A stretch of DNA of 64,000 bases from Larix kaempferi (GCA_027924585.1 BSBM01000486.1:39820001-39884000); one strand, 5' to 3'. Positions 34,838-47,450 are shown, counted from the first letter of the stretch. Notes: generated by a model from the sequence alone, not told the origin. Numbers and translations are program-made.

Positions 34838-35001
34838 TGTTAGGCGCCCATTAGGGCAAATGAATGATTGGTTGTCACATAGCCAAATACATAAGAAGAA
34901 TAACCACAACGACAAAAAGAGATAGACTTTCGGTCTTCTCCTCATGGGAATAGGGAGATAATATAATAATAATCCCAACACAAAAGATTATGTTCCCAAT
35001 A
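34838..35001 (-). repeat. 5' LTR, 164 bp, internally deleted
   Basis: It starts TATTGGGAAC (first TG mutated) and ends GGGCGCCTAACA on the minus strand. It lacks about 118 bp present in the other LTR, between the GAGATAG and TTTTGGTCTTC-like blocks. Confidence 0.82.
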
Positions 35002-35117
35002 TGCTATTTATGTGAATGTTGAGGACCTCAATCGACGTCCCATCGGGTTAGGCACCATCCTCAAAATGAGCCAAACTGCTCCCTGATGTGTTCCACCAAA
35101 AATAAAAAATAAAAAAT

Positions 35118-35749
35118 ATGTATCTCTCTCCACACACACACAAATTTGAATGTATTAGCTCCATGATAGTGTCAAACTATTATTAGATAGATGATGAATG
35201 TCGAGCAATTGACATGAGATCACTACAAACTTGTCACTCCCACTTTCCGACTTTGGATATGCTTAGGATCTAGTCAAATCTCCACATAGGGTTTTAGGTT
35301 TTTTGAAGCCACAGGGTGTCAATGTCACGGTAGGAGACATTATTCCTTCAATTTCGCTGCTTTTGGAGTAGTATGGAATTTTCAGTTCAGTGGATGAGAG
35401 GAGCTAGGAATTAGTCATTTGTCCAAAGGTTGGCAATATCGTTTCGGGGGTTCGAGGTGAGGGAGTTATCAATAGTCATCTAGACCAAGGTTTACTTCAC
35501 GATGACACTCTTAACCTTGATGTAGGGTGAACTAGGAGGAAGCTATGAGTTGTAAAAAGCCGAGGGGTGGGGTTTCCTTGGCTGTGGGTGAAGATGTTTG
35601 AGTGGACCACATTTGGATCTAGAAAGAAAAACCCTTGTTGGAAAGTTTTAGGGTAGCAGAGTGGGTATGGAGTTAATTCAAAGGTGGATTAATCAAATTT
35701 GGCTCCTGGTTCTCGTTTACGGGCTAATTTTCCATTTATCATCTAGGGG
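35118..35749. other. Probable 5' part of LINE 2, too decayed to read
   Basis: No clean frame or motif. Its position and the ORF1 remnant that follows suggest it is the 5' UTR and start of LINE 2. Confidence 0.35.
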
Positions 35750-36760
35750 TTGGCTTGGTTTTATTTTTTGCATAGTCAAGGATGCGAACTCCATTTTGAA
35801 GGGGGCCTAGTTTCTAGATAATACCCTCTTATCTATGAAACCATGGATTTCCTTATTTGATCCTAGGAGTGAATTTAGTGGCATCACACTTGTATGGGTG
35901 AAACTCTCAAACCTACCGATGGAATTTTGGTCCAAGTAGGCAATTCAGGCCATCATAGATTTTTTGGGCAAGATGATACTAGTAGATGATATTTATTTGT
36001 TGGTGGTCTCACGAGCATTGACAAGGGTTTTGGTGGATATGGATGTCAGCAAAGGACTATATGAATCCATGGAGTTGGTTTGGGATGGGAAAAGTCATAC
36101 TCAAATCCTGGATTATATGAACATTCGATTATGTTGTGCCCATTGTCACAAACGTGGGCATATATTCAAAGACTATGACAAAAGGGAGGTAATCCATGTT
36201 TGGAGGAAAAAGGAATCCTTGCCCAATGACTCAAGGATTGATGCTCCAACTATTTTGGTTCATAATTCACGGTCTAAGCAGCTCCAATTAGACAAGATCG
36301 TGGATTCAAATTGCTTGGAAGGGACGTTGGATGATGTTATCCCCTTAGAAGTGAGACAAATCATAATTCACAATTTGTTTATCCCACTTATCGAAGGTGT
36401 GTGTTCTAGTGAATGTTAGGTCTTTGGCATCACAAACATGTTGACTACAATTGTTGCTTACGCTCCATCTGTGGGTCATCCAGGCATTGTAATGGCACTT
36501 GGAAGGGATTTGGAGATTGGCAATTATTCGGGTAAGTACGGCCACCCTGGTGTTCCTTTGGTTCCCATTACTTCTAAAATAAATTATGGAAAATTTGGGA
36601 CAGTCTTGGACTATCCTTCGGGGGTGAATAAGGGGATACACAAACAGAACCCTTCCACCCTAAGATCGATGGTGTCCCCTCTCAAACTCGTCACCCAAAA
36701 TTCATGTAGCCTTTGTGGACCTCTTGAGGGATATAGATCCCTCCTTCCTTGTGCATAAAA
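35750..36760 (+). pseudogene. LINE 2 ORF1 remnant (DUF4283 plus zinc knuckle)
   Basis: Motifs in order: ITLVWVKLSNLPMEFW near 35890-35935, LTRVLVDMDVSKGLYESMEL (about 36018-36077), and the zinc knuckle CAHCHKRGHIFKDY near 36135-36177, in which the last Cys is Tyr. This order is typical of ORF1 in plant L1 LINEs. The longest open part is 35964-36419; stops occur on both sides. Confidence 0.78.
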
Positions 36761-36989
36761 ATCGTTGGGATGTTGTTTCTGAATCCTCCTCCTCTCTTTC
36801 TAGGGGGGGCACTACCAACTATGGCCTTGAAAGTGGACCTCTACTTCCATTCCTTCTCATTCGAGTGACTTGGAAGACGATTCTCTAAAAGACTTGGGTC
36901 ATTCCTTAGTAGGTCGTAGTCCGCCATTAAGAAGGCACATGAGAAAGCTATCTCCAAGATAAATCAAGGAAAACAAAAATGAAACATGG

Positions 36990-38730
36990 AGGGACTTAGA
37001 GCATGTCATGCCCCTTTCCCGTTACCCCCATGAAGATATTGTCATTGAATGTCTAGGGGATGGGGGGCCAAGCAAAAAAATTAGCCCTAAAAAGGTTGGT
37101 GGATCTCAGTAAACTTGATATGGTATTGATTCAAGAAACCTGGGGAATGCGGAATTAGTGGTTGATGAGTTGAGCCTAAGTTTTTGTGTAACATGAATTT
37201 TGTTGCTGTAAATTTTGATGGGACATTGGGGGGAATGATTACAAAGTAGAATCAAAATATATCCCTAATGAAATCCTTTCCATTTAGGGCTATGCACCAA
37301 AGTCTTCTATAAAATTTCACGGATGTTATTCTAAGTTGTTAAAATATATGGTTCGTATGACGAAAGACAAGCTTATTGGGATAAGGTTTTCAATTTACAC
37401 TAGTGCAAGATAGACAATCTAAATGGGAGAATATTTTTATTTTACTTTGAGTAGGAGAGAAGTGTCGGGGGGAGAACATAAGAGTTGATCGTCTTGCAGA
37501 TTATTTTGCCAATATATTGGAAAATTGTGATCTAGTGGATGTGGCTCCAATCAAACTCAATACCACCTGGACCAATAATAGAGTTGGGGCGGTGGGTGTT
37601 TACAAGAGACTGGACAAATTCATGTCTCATAGCTCAATTTTTCAAAGGTGCATCACTACAGATATTGGGTTGATCTGATCAGATGATGGGATTACTTTCA
37701 TATCTTCTTCGAGATCGGTGTGGATGAAGCAAGACCTAGCACTCCCTTTAAGTTTAATTCAAAATGGGTGAAGGAGGAAACATTTAGAAATCTGGTAAAC
37801 GAAAAATGGAAATATGATGACCCCTCCTTTCATCTAGTGAACAATTTGTTCTGGCATTAAAAAATGTAATGAAGGTGGGTTGGGGAGAGATATCGATCCT
37901 GGGATGTTAGGCTGGCAAAAGTAGAAAAGGAATTGGAGGAGGTGACATGAGGTTTTGGTGAAGACTCTCTTGGAGAGGCTTAGCTGATGAACCTGAGAGA
38001 ACTAGAGTCTAAAAGAGTCAAGCTATTACTGGAACAAGAGTTGAGCAACTTGGATCAAGCCGGGGGATACTAATACAAAACAAAATCACTCCTTCGCCAA
38101 TTTCCAAAGGAATGTAAACACTATTTGAGAGCTATGAGACCAAGAGGGCACGAAGGTTAGAGGTTTTAAAGGATTGGAAGACCTAAGGGTCAAGCATTTC
38201 AAAGAGCTATACAAAGAACCTAAGAGGGTTAATATGGTTGAGACTTAAAAAATCATTTTGTATTTTCCTAGGATGAGCAATGAGGAGATGAATGAGGCAT
38301 GTACAAACAAATGAATACGGAGGGAATTGTAGAGGTTTTACATTCATTTGGGAAGGACAAGAGCCATGGGTCGAAATGTTGGTGAGTAGAAATTTATTTA
38401 TAGTTGTTTGATCTCTTGTGTGAAGACCTATTGTAGATGGTGGAAGAGGTAAGAACATCTAGAAGAATGACCAGAGTATAAATGTGACTTTTCTTGCTTT
38501 GAATATGAAACATGATAGTCCTATCTCTTTTGATCAGTTCCATTCAATTTCCTTATGCAATTATCTTTATAAGTTAATTAAAAATATTTTAGCAATCGGA
38601 ATGAAGCCAATGCCCTCTAATTATATTTATGCATAACAATTTGAATTTTTCAAAGGGCGACAAATCCATGAGTGCATCGGCACTGCACAGGAAGGGTTAC
38701 ACTCTATAAAATTATCCAATATGCCACATA
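36990..38730 (+). pseudogene. LINE 2 ORF2 remnant: endonuclease and start of RT
   Basis: Endonuclease pieces: LALKRLVDLSKLDMVLIQET near 37080-37140, and NTTWTNNR, KRLDKFMSHSS near 37560-37635. RT entry pieces: SFGKDKSHGSK near 38345, FLALNMKHDSPISFDQFHSI near 38490-38545, LCNYLYKLIKNILAIGMKP near 38550-38605, and FEFFKGRQIHECIGTAQEG near 38641-38700. It is in several frames with many stops and has lost the catalytic RT part, so it is truncated at about 38730. It is closely similar in layout to LINE 1 but on the opposite strand. Confidence 0.82.
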
Positions 38731-41700
38731 AGAAATTACCCCACCCAAAATGTATCCTAAATAAGAAATGGATTAAAAGTTAATTAAGACGTAATTAGCA
38801 TTGTTAATCACATAATCAGTCAAACTCCTGATTCTACTGGAAATCTTTGGGGTAAAGTGATGTCCAAATAACCCATTACAGAATAAGCTGCAAATGCATA
38901 AAACATTTGGTAAAATGGTTTTAACTGTCAAATATGATGGGTGAGTTGGAGTTCAAATTCCAACTCGGATGATATGAATCAGACATATGGATTGATTAAT
39001 GATTAATTTGCAGTCATTTGGCTTACTTTGCATGATGCTCAACCTTTTTCATTTGATTTGACATGACTGGAGGAGTTATGTGATGGGGTGTATGCTTATC
39101 CCTCCACAGTTCCCTGCAATAACTAACTTGCCTCGGTAATAATGAAAAACTATGTTAACATGAGTGTTTGTCCGACTGTTCAATTTCCTAAGAACATGGA
39201 GGAAGTAGACATCCATATTAGTATTAAGCATATTTCGAATTCACTTTGCCATTCTCTGAAGATGCATGTCTTGAGGAAGTGCATTGTTTACCATGTGTCA
39301 AATTACGCTTGCGGAGTCTCCAATGGCAATGGCTCGTTGGATTCCCTAATTATGGATCATTTTTATACCTAGCCATAGAGCATGGATCTTAGCTAGATTA
39401 TTTGTTGTCTTTCCAAGTTTTGGAGCAAACTTTGTTTCTAGATTTCTTCAGGGGTCGAAGAGAACCCCACCCCTCCCCTAGCTCCTACCTCCCTTGACAT
39501 TTTATAAAATTATTACTAGATACCTAAAGGTAGATTTATGGTTGACAAAAACCTCTCTCAAATTTTTGGGATTCTATGTATAGTGTCTGCATTAAACCTG
39601 TTAAGTTTGATTTTAATATTTTTACATAAAATTGTCCATCCTAGAAAAATGCATGTAGATGCTACATATTTGGGTATTTTTGGGTCATTCCACTTGGAAA
39701 TGATTTATTTCCCTATTTCAAATCATTGTGAATCATTGTATTTTCATTTTCATTCTAAAAATTTATTGGTATGCAAAAATTTCAAAGTTGCCTAGATTTT
39801 TCAAAGCAAAGTATGCAGTATAAAAAATCATATTTTTTCAAAGTTAGGCATAATAAAATGTCTGCAATATTCCATGCACATGACCTTTTATGAAAGTAAG
39901 AGAATATTATTGGAGGTATATGTATGGTTGACAAAAATATCTGTTATATTTCTAGGATTCAATGTATAGTGTCTAAATTAAACCTGCCATATTTTAGTAT
40001 TTTAGTGACTGCATTAAACCTGCCAAGTTTGCAATTTTAGTGTATGCATTAAGATGTATCTAGATTCATGGCTCTGTATGCGACCCTCAAACCAAATCAA
40101 AACAACACTCTCATCCATTTGACGATCTAGAATTTGGGAATTGGATCGTGGTTTGTGGCTCCCCTATGAATTAGGCCTAAATTCTTTCATGGGATACTTG
40201 TGGTTCGCAATTTTTTGGTGACCAAAAAGGATGGAGTAAGTTAAAGGTAGACAATTTGCATTTTTTCAACGATTTTTATCAGCATCCAGCGATGTGGTTT
40301 TTGCTAAAATCGTGATTTTAACTATTCAAAGTGCAATTTTGATTGCAGAAATGGTTTCAATGCCCTCGATTACACTTGGGGCACCCCAATTATGCAATTC
40401 CAACAGCCTAAAACTGTCGTTTCAACAATTTCAGCCTGATTATGGCCAAAAAAATCATTGGAAAGTTGGTGCAAATGGCTGACCTTTTTAGCCCTCTTGG
40501 TGCAAAAGGAGAAGGTACTTGGGTGTTCAATTGGTCACATTTTTTGGAGCCTATGTTTTATATGCCTTAAATCGTATGCTCATAAGAAATACACATGCCT
40601 TGTAGTTGGGGAGTTGGTTTATGCTTTGTGTGGGATAAAGAATATCCAAGATGTATTCCCTTTGTTGTTGTTTTACATAATAAATACGAATCTTTCATTT
40701 ACATGATTGCAATAGTTTGGAGGTTCATTAGCATTGTTTTTGTTTTTTTTTCAAATTTATTAAATTTTAGAGGTTATTGACCTAATGTTTTTTCCATGGA
40801 TTTTCATTGAGGCCTTTATTTCCCATTACATCTTAGGGATTTCAAAGAGCATTCTAGTCTATTTCCAAAGAGTGGTTGCACACCACATTGATTTTCCCCT
40901 TTGAGATTATTGTTTTCTCATGGGTTGATTAAATATATGTGATGATTCCTTACTTGTACATGGGTACTTAACATGGCCTTATTTGTTGGGACCCACATTG
41001 AGAATTATTGTCCATGATGGTCTTTATATGCTACCTCTCATTTTATACCTTTGAGAAGTGGATTGTGTGCAACTCATGTGGATAGCCTTAAAGTGTCACT
41101 AGGCATCTGTCTCCATAATGTGACCACCCTTGTTTTGTAGTCACATAGAGCAAGTCACTTTAAAGTGTTTCTTGATTATATTATTTGGCATTATTTACAC
41201 CTTTAGCTTGTACCTCCATACTTTCATCATCATTGATGACATCCATTTCTATCATCTTATCCACCTTATTCAGCATTGTCGGGGGGATGGTGCGCAATGC
41301 TTCAGTAGGTGATTGTTTTTCACCATTTTGACCTAGATCAACATTCTCCATAGTGAGCCTTGTAGATAATAATGATTCCTAGTTTGACTCGGTGATCATC
41401 ACGACCAGTGAGCCATACACTATGGTGATATTGATTGGTGTTCATAGGGACACTCAATTTATGGTGTTTTTCTTAATTGTACAAGAGTACCTAATCAGGG
41501 TTTTATGCCAAGACTTATTTTAGAGGATGAGTCTCTTTTGGGGGGATGGTGTGCGTTTGATTCTCATTGCCTCAAGAGTTTGAAATTTGCTACTTGATGT
41601 TCTTTGTGGGATCTTTTTTAGATTCAACTCCATTTTCAGCATTGGTGTTTGTTCTTTTTTTGTGGAGGAGTTTTTGTACTACGTTTTTTCTCATTTTCTC

Positions 41701-42058
41701 CACTTATGATAATTTTCTACTTGGGTACCTAAGCAAGCTTCATTGTGGAGACCCAATTTTGCATATATTTATTCCTAACATTTCGCTTCAAGGGGGCATT
41801 AGTGTACGTATAATTGGTTAGATTACATAGGTTAATTTATCCATCAGGTTGGTTTGCTTCTACTTTGTACATTTGTTTAGTTAGCATACCATCAAATTCT
41901 ATGATGGAAATTTCTAGGTTTGTTATAAATAAAAATGGATTCTTCTTTGTACAAAGCCATAATAATATACAAATTGTTGTTATGTTTTGTTCTATCCATG
42001 TCGAGGCTCATCTATGATTCAAGTTGATAAGAAATTTCTAAATATTTTTATTTTTCTA
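38731..42058. other. Non-coding sequence with a diverged direct duplication
   Basis: Blocks near 39537-39610 and 39927-40000 share ATGGTTGACAAAAA, GTATAGTGTCT and ATTAAACCTG, an old duplication. No gene, element ends or RNA genes are recognised in the remaining sequence. Confidence 0.45.
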
Positions 42059-42060
42059 GT

Positions 42061-42217
42061 CTAAATCCATCTTACCTTTGGATCTACCAAGCAGATCGAG
42101 GGATCAAATCCATTGAGGTGCAAAAAATTTCGAGGGAGAAAAACTTGAGGAAGGTTCGCACCTCAATGGATTTGATTCCTCTCAATGCTTGATATATCTA
42201 GAGTTAAGATGGATCTA
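42061..42217. repeat. Fold-back (MITE-like) hairpin
   Basis: The outer arms share AAATCCATCTTA and its inverse; the inner arms GATCAAATCCATTGAGGTGC and GCACCTCAATGGATTTGATT are perfect. The loop is about 36 bases. The whole could fold into a long imperfect stem. Confidence 0.85.
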
Positions 42218-42739
42218 GGCTAGTTCATGTTGCAAGAAAATGCTTCAAAATTTTAGAAGATAACGTATATGTATATGCTTATGTTTTAGATGAATTTGAT
42301 CCTTTCAAATTTACAAAGTATTATCTATAATTTATAGAGTGGTATTAAGAAAGCCACTTAAAAAATTACATGGCAAATAAGATGAATAGTAATAAATTAA
42401 CAATGTTAAATGATGGAGAAGGTGAATAGTAAGAAAGTAGATGTATATAATAAGCATCAGATAGATTACACAATGATCATTCTTAATCTATCTTTTTCAA
42501 CTTTTGTTATAGCCACACCTATTAGCTTTCCCATTTTTCATATCACTCATGTGAGAAAGGAGGTTGAAATCAAAGACCATTCAAACCTTTAACTCAAGAT
42601 ATTGTAGTAAACATCATACCTCATATGCTTTTTGTAATCTATTTGTACATTTTATTGCATGCTATTGGTTTTAATGCATTGGATATATCAATGTATTCTA
42701 TATATCTTAACATTATAAATTAACCAAAAAAAACATGAT
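42218..42739. other. AT-rich non-coding sequence
   Basis: No feature seen. It ends near a run of eight A before the truncated copia fragment. Confidence 0.4.
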
Positions 42740-43680
42740 TAATACAATGGTTTTAATCGGCAAATACTCACAAGGGAAGCTAGCAGGATATAGGAAAATT
42801 TTGACAGGTGCTGCAAAGCAAATCCTTGGTATGAGAATAAAAAGAGATTGGAAAAATCGCAAATTGACATTGTCTTAGGGTGAGTACATACAAAAGGTGT
42901 TGGAGAGGTTTAGAATGTAGAATGCAAAACCAGTTAGTACACCTTTGGCGAGTCATTTCAAACTCAGTAAGGAGATGTGTCCCAAGACACAGGAAGAGAT
43001 AGATTACATGTCCAGGGTTCCCTATTCATCAGTAGTTGGTAGCTTGATGTATGCCATGGTATGCACAAGACCAGATATTGCACATGCAGTGGGAGTTGTG
43101 AGCAGGTATATGAACAATCTAGGTAAATAACATTGGAAGGAAGTACATTGGATTCTCAGGTATTTGATAGGTACTACTACTCATGCATTATGTTTTGGAG
43201 GTCCAGACATTGATCTACAGGGATATGTTGGTGCAGATATCGCAGGTGATAAATATAGCAGGAGAAGCACCACATGGTATGTTTTCATTGTAGGTGGAAC
43301 AACAGTAAGTGGGATTTTGAAACTGTAAAAGGTTGTTGCACTTCCAACAATAGAAACAGAGTATGTTGCTGCTACAAAGGCTAGTAAAGAGATGATTTGG
43401 TTACAGAGGTTAATGGAGGAATTGGGTAAGAACCGCGAGAATAGCAGGTTGTACAGTGACAACTAGAGTGCCATTCCTTTTCCAAAGAACTCATATTTCC
43501 ATTCTAAGACTAAACATATATAGCTCAAGTACCATTTCATACAGTATGTTCTAGAAGATGAACTGTTGAAGTTGGAAAATATACATACTAGCCAGAATCG
43601 TGCAGACATGTTGACAAAGGTAGTAACCAGAGAGAAATTGAGTTCCTGCTCATTTTCAGTTGGCATTCAAGTGTGAAGGT
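42740..43680 (+). pseudogene. Copia E fragment: end of RT and RNase H
   Basis: 5'-truncated copia pol. Motifs: AAKQILGMRIKRDW, VGSLMYAMVCTRPDIAHAVG, HWILRYLIGTTTHALCFGG, LQGYVGADIAGDKYSRRSTT (RNase H; the first catalytic Asp kept as AD in a changed context), TEYVAATKASKEMIWLQRLM, and HTSQNRADMLTKVVTREKL. Stops occur at several places. It runs directly into a purine tract and an LTR, so it is the 3' end of an element whose 5' part is lost. Confidence 0.85.
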
Positions 43681-43761
43681 GAAGATGAGAAATTTGTTAG
43701 GTCCAAGGTTCAAAGAATAGTCCATCAAGTGCAGTTGCAGTGGAGTTGTTGTGATCAGTCT

Positions 43762-43774
43762 CCAAGTGGGAGAC
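43762..43774 (+). promoter_or_regulatory. Polypurine tract of copia E
   Basis: CAAGTGGGAGAC directly precedes the TGTTGG start of the LTR; a classical copia PPT. Confidence 0.85.
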
Positions 43775-44310
43775 TGTTGGTTGTGGAGCTTGATCTTCCT
43801 AATTCATAGATGTTGTTGTTTAAGCTGTGTTTGTACCTCAGTTTTATATGATGTGCAGGTGGACTGTACACTCATCCTTGCGGGGGGGCATCACCCCCCA
43901 TGGGGGTTTGGGGACCAGTAGGCCATCGAAAGAAATTTTGGGGTTATTTGTTGGCTAACAGTTTACGGGCCCATGGTATTGGGTAGCCCATAGTATTTCC
44001 CATGGTAATTCCCCTTTATAAGGAAGACATTGTAATACGGTTGTGTAATGTACTGTAGCATTGTAAAGATATCTATGATTGTGTAAGAGAGACTGATAAA
44101 GAATGAAGAGGAAGTTGCAGTGGATGTGCTGCAGGTTGTACCCCTTCATTTGTTGGATGGTATAATAATAAAAGGACTGACAATTTCTTTGTGGACGTAG
44201 CCCAAATTGGGTGAACCACATTATATTGGTGTCTCTCTTGTATTGTGTTTATGTGATTTATATTTGCATCTTGTTTATTGTTATTGCTCTGCGATCTTGT
44301 TTTTCTAACA
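43775..44310 (+). repeat. 3' LTR of copia E, 536 bp
   Basis: It starts TGTTGGTTGTGGAGC and ends GTTTTTCTAACA. A TATA-like CTTTATAAGG lies near 44013. It contains a G/C-tract hairpin near 43881-43909 (runs of G and C that can pair). No partner LTR is in the window. Confidence 0.82.
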
Positions 44311-44699
44311 TATCTATACCCCAAAAAAGGACCCCTTTTCAAAGAAGAGGGACAACAAAACAAATATTGTACTTAGCAACAATCCATTCCCAACATCCCT
44401 ACAATTCGAAAAACATACATGACCTTTTTTACTTTATCACAAACCACACAGATAAAGCCAATATGATGTAGCAATCCTTAATTATCAATTTGTTATGAAG
44501 AACTAAGCACTCGAGAATTAAAATAAGAGAAGACTTCAAAATCCCTTGACACTACCCAATCCATCTTGTCTTGTGGTTTTGAATGGTCCACTTCCACTTA
44601 AGAAAATTGGTTACAAGTTAATGTGATTGAGAATAGAACTTCATGTGTCCATGATCCACAACTAACTTCCTATAAGACCATTGCCAATATGTACATAAA

Positions 44700-45350
44700 G
44701 GTTCACAATATTGTGTATTTACTTGAATAATCTAACCTTCGAAATCAATTGACAAAGTGATGTGAATGTGAGTCTATCAATAGCTTGTATTTGTTGACAA
44801 CAATTAAGGTTTTTCCAAGATAATGAGTTACTAGATTCCTTGTCCCATATGTATCCCAATTTGTGAAAACCTTCCCATGCCATATGTTTCCTAATGAAAT
44901 AAGGAATTAATCCAAATTGTCCCTTCTCCAACGATAAAGTCCAAATTGAATATGCTACCAAATCTCATCCTCTACATTAATATTTGAAGTCCCATCGAAA
45001 CTTTCTAGACCTAGCCTACTAGGCTTATCATATCTTTTCGAGAAAACCCAATTCAAAAGTTAAAGTTTTTGTGGCACCAACTATGTCATATATGCCAAAC
45101 GGGTTCAACTTTACATTTATATGATAGCCTTTTGAATGTAGCAGTGAACAAGTATTTGTCAATGTGTATTAATGTGCATGGCCTAAACAACCCATTCATA
45201 GACAAAATTGTTTCTTTGTTACATATATTAGTTATACCAATCCCTCCATCCTGCTTGGACAATGTACAAATATCCCAACAAACTAGCAAACTACCTTTTT
45301 TTTGAGGTCGACTTGACATCATACAAAATGTCAAGATCAAATATTAACAT
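44700..45350 (-). pseudogene. Possible LINE RT C-terminal fragment
   Basis: On the minus strand SKQDGGIGITNICNKETIL (about 45255-45200) resembles the GGLGI-type block after the RT domain of plant LINEs, and WKNLNCCQQIQAIDRL follows further on (about 44815-44770). The rest is too decayed to be sure. No zinc-binding or RNase H part is seen. Confidence 0.42.
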
Positions 45351-45374
45351 TCACATGTAATACCTCAACCAATT

Positions 45375-45581
45375 TGTTGGAATACTAATCCTTCAGGATT
45401 ATGATTTCACCCTAATTATAAATATTGTAAATAGTGTAGTAAGTTAAATAAAGAGAAGATGGGGAGTCTTAAGAAATCCAATGGATCTCTTTAGAATTTG
45501 AAGTCCAAGAGACATTTGGATAATGTATAAATAAACACCTTGAATAATGAAGAAGATAAATTCGGGAGTTATCCACTAACA
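45375..45581 (+). repeat. 5' LTR of copia C, 207 bp
   Basis: It starts TGTTGGAATACTAATCC and ends TTATCCACTAACA, directly followed by a copia primer binding site. An AATAAA lies near 45450 and ATAAATAAACACC near 45525. The matching 3' LTR would lie right of the window. Confidence 0.78.
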
Positions 45582-45582
45582 A

Positions 45583-45592
45583 TGGTATCAGA
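45583..45592 (+). promoter_or_regulatory. Primer binding site of copia C
   Basis: TGGTATCAGA directly after the LTR is the usual initiator tRNA-Met PBS core of copia elements. Confidence 0.82.
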
Positions 45593-46979
45593 TCCTAGCT
45601 GCTTGCCACAACTCCTATTGTCTTTTGCTCTGGCATTCTGCCATTTTGTGACCTACATAGTCTTCCCTCCTTGCTCCCAGACTACACACTTATCTATTTT
45701 TTGCCTACCCAATGCTCTTTGGTGCTACTATCTTTCTCTCAAAACTCTCTCAATGTCAATGTATAAGTGTGATGGCGCACTCATAGCTGCAAAAAGATTG
45801 CAATGACTGATATTTTGAATCCATTGGCATGTTATTTGATGTATATAATTGTAATGGACTGCATATGAGAGCCACAACTCGAATTACCATACTTTCCATG
45901 TAATATTTCCAAGAAAAACCAAGATTCGAGCTAGTTTCCTCACTAGTTTTACATGGTGTTTTTGTGGTGACTTTGTATATGTTTGATATTAGATCTTTTC
46001 TTAGTTTTAGATTATATTTCAAGCCGTATATGAAGTAACATGAATGAACCAAATGTTGTAAACAGACCCTTGTATTTTTACTCAAATTTTGTGAATTAAA
46101 CCTTATGTCCTTTTTGACCATTTTCTCATTATTTCGTAGTCATACAACCTTTTTTTTTGGGGAGTTGTAGCAGACCCTAAAACCTCATCTAATGTTGCAA
46201 TTGGGTTTCCCTTGAGGTCCTATGTTAGTTCCAAGTCTCAGATCAGAAAATGGGAAGGTCATATAGTGTTTGGAAGGAAGGTCGTACAATGTTTGGAAGG
46301 CCAAAAAGTCATAATCTAGTGGGGTTTTCAACTATCTAATTCAACTTGTTTTATTACCCTTCCTTCCTCCTTGAGAATTGTGAACCATGAATGTTTCCAA
46401 TGAGTGTATAAGGGTCTTAGAGACGAATTAGGATGTCTAAATAGCTCTCAATCCCCTCCATATAGAATTCGAAAGCATTTGGGACAATTTGGCTTTCACT
46501 ATTCCAATGTTCGAAAATTGGTCAAAATGGAGTAATTTTTCAAATTAAGGATATTACACGTGACCTGCAAAGGAGTTGTGCCCTTGCTTTGGAGCTCAAT
46601 GATTTCATCCATTGAATTTGTAATCACTCTATCATTGATCTCAACCAGTTTTGAGTGGTATCATATATCATCATATTAATTCAGTAATTAAAATATGTCC
46701 ATGTATTGGGTGAATGTAATTTTCTATGAGCTATAAAATGTAATAGAGATACATAATAGTGATACAAAATCAAATATAATTTTTATGTAATAGCACCGCA
46801 CTGTAGAATTAAATAGCGCTACAGAATTAACTAGCACTACATAATTAATAAGTGCTATAGAACTAGGTTGATAGTGTTGCATAACTTGTAAGAATCATTT
46901 TCTAAATAAGGGAGCAGGAATTTAGACCTACACCTTCATATATTTTTTCCAAAATTCCGTCCTAAGTTGCACGTTCAAG
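45593..46979 (+). other. Leader region of copia C
   Basis: Non-coding. An AT-rich short repeat (variants of TAGCACTACATAATTAA, about 22-bp period, four copies) lies at 46791-46866. The leader is long for a copia element, so an unrecognised insertion is possible. Confidence 0.45.
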
Positions 46980-47450
46980 TTGCAGAAGATGAACTCACTA
47001 GCATCAATAGTTGGTGTTGTCCTTACTGGCAAGGACACTTATCTAGAATGTTCCAAGAATATTAAAGCTATGTTCATCTACAATAACATGTGGGATGGCA
47101 TATGTGAAGGAAAAACCATTCACACAAATGAAGGCACAATCTCGAGTATTGATCCAAAACCTTCAACATTAGAGAAATAAATTGTTGTCTGGTAGACCAG
47201 AGACAAGAAAGCTTTAGCAATAATCACTGCTACAGTCAGTGAAGAGGTGAGCCAACACATACTTCCTACAAAATCTTGTTTTGAAGCATTAAAGACATTA
47301 AAATACTTATATGGCTCATATTTTGAAATGGAGGTGATTCAGTTAATGTTAAGGCTATTCATTTTGGATGTAAAAGATAATGATCCTACTCCGGTTGCAT
47401 ATGAGATCAGAGAAATCATGCACAAGATTCACGCCTCTGGTGTGAAACCA
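46980..47450 (+). pseudogene. Copia C gag, N-terminal part
   Basis: Motifs GKDTYLECSKNIKAMFIYNN, MWDGICEG, TRDKKALAIITATVSEEVSQ, LKTLKYLYGSYFEMEVIQLM and YEIREIMHKIHASGVKP are the N-terminal block of plant copia gag (UBN2 type). There are stops and a frame change near 47180-47220. The open frame 47247-47450 is cut right after the codons for Val-Lys-Pro by the insertion at 47451 and continues in the same phase at 59011 (Tyr-Leu-Pro). Confidence 0.85.

Larger units (their letters stand above)
30347..35001 (-). mobile_element. LTR retrotransposon derivative with Gag-like remnant only
   Basis: LTRs at 34838-35001 (5') and 30347-30628 (3'), with PBS and purine tract in the right places for the minus strand. 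Flanking pentamers are GGCTA (30342-30346) and TGCTA (35002-35006), four of five the same. The 4.2-kb interior has no protease, integrase, RT or RNase H that I can recognise, only a Gag-like zinc knuckle segment. It resembles a large non-autonomous retrotransposon derivative mobilised in trans by a copia element. Confidence 0.8.
30266..35117 (+). mobile_element. tRNA-derived SINE, split by LTR element
   Basis: The left part (30266-30346) has an A box TAGCCCGGTTGG (30266-30277) and a B box GGGTCAAGTCC (30324-30334) at tRNA-like spacing. The right part (35002-35117) carries the 3' body and an A-rich tail (AAAAATAAAAAATAAAAAAT). The LTR element fills the gap. Its target duplication could not be told because of flanking simple repeats. 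Confidence 0.68.

Noticed and set aside
35964-36419. Host zinc-knuckle gene
   Set aside because: The order DUF4283 region, CCHC knuckle, then endonuclease and RT pieces downstream shows that it is a LINE ORF1.
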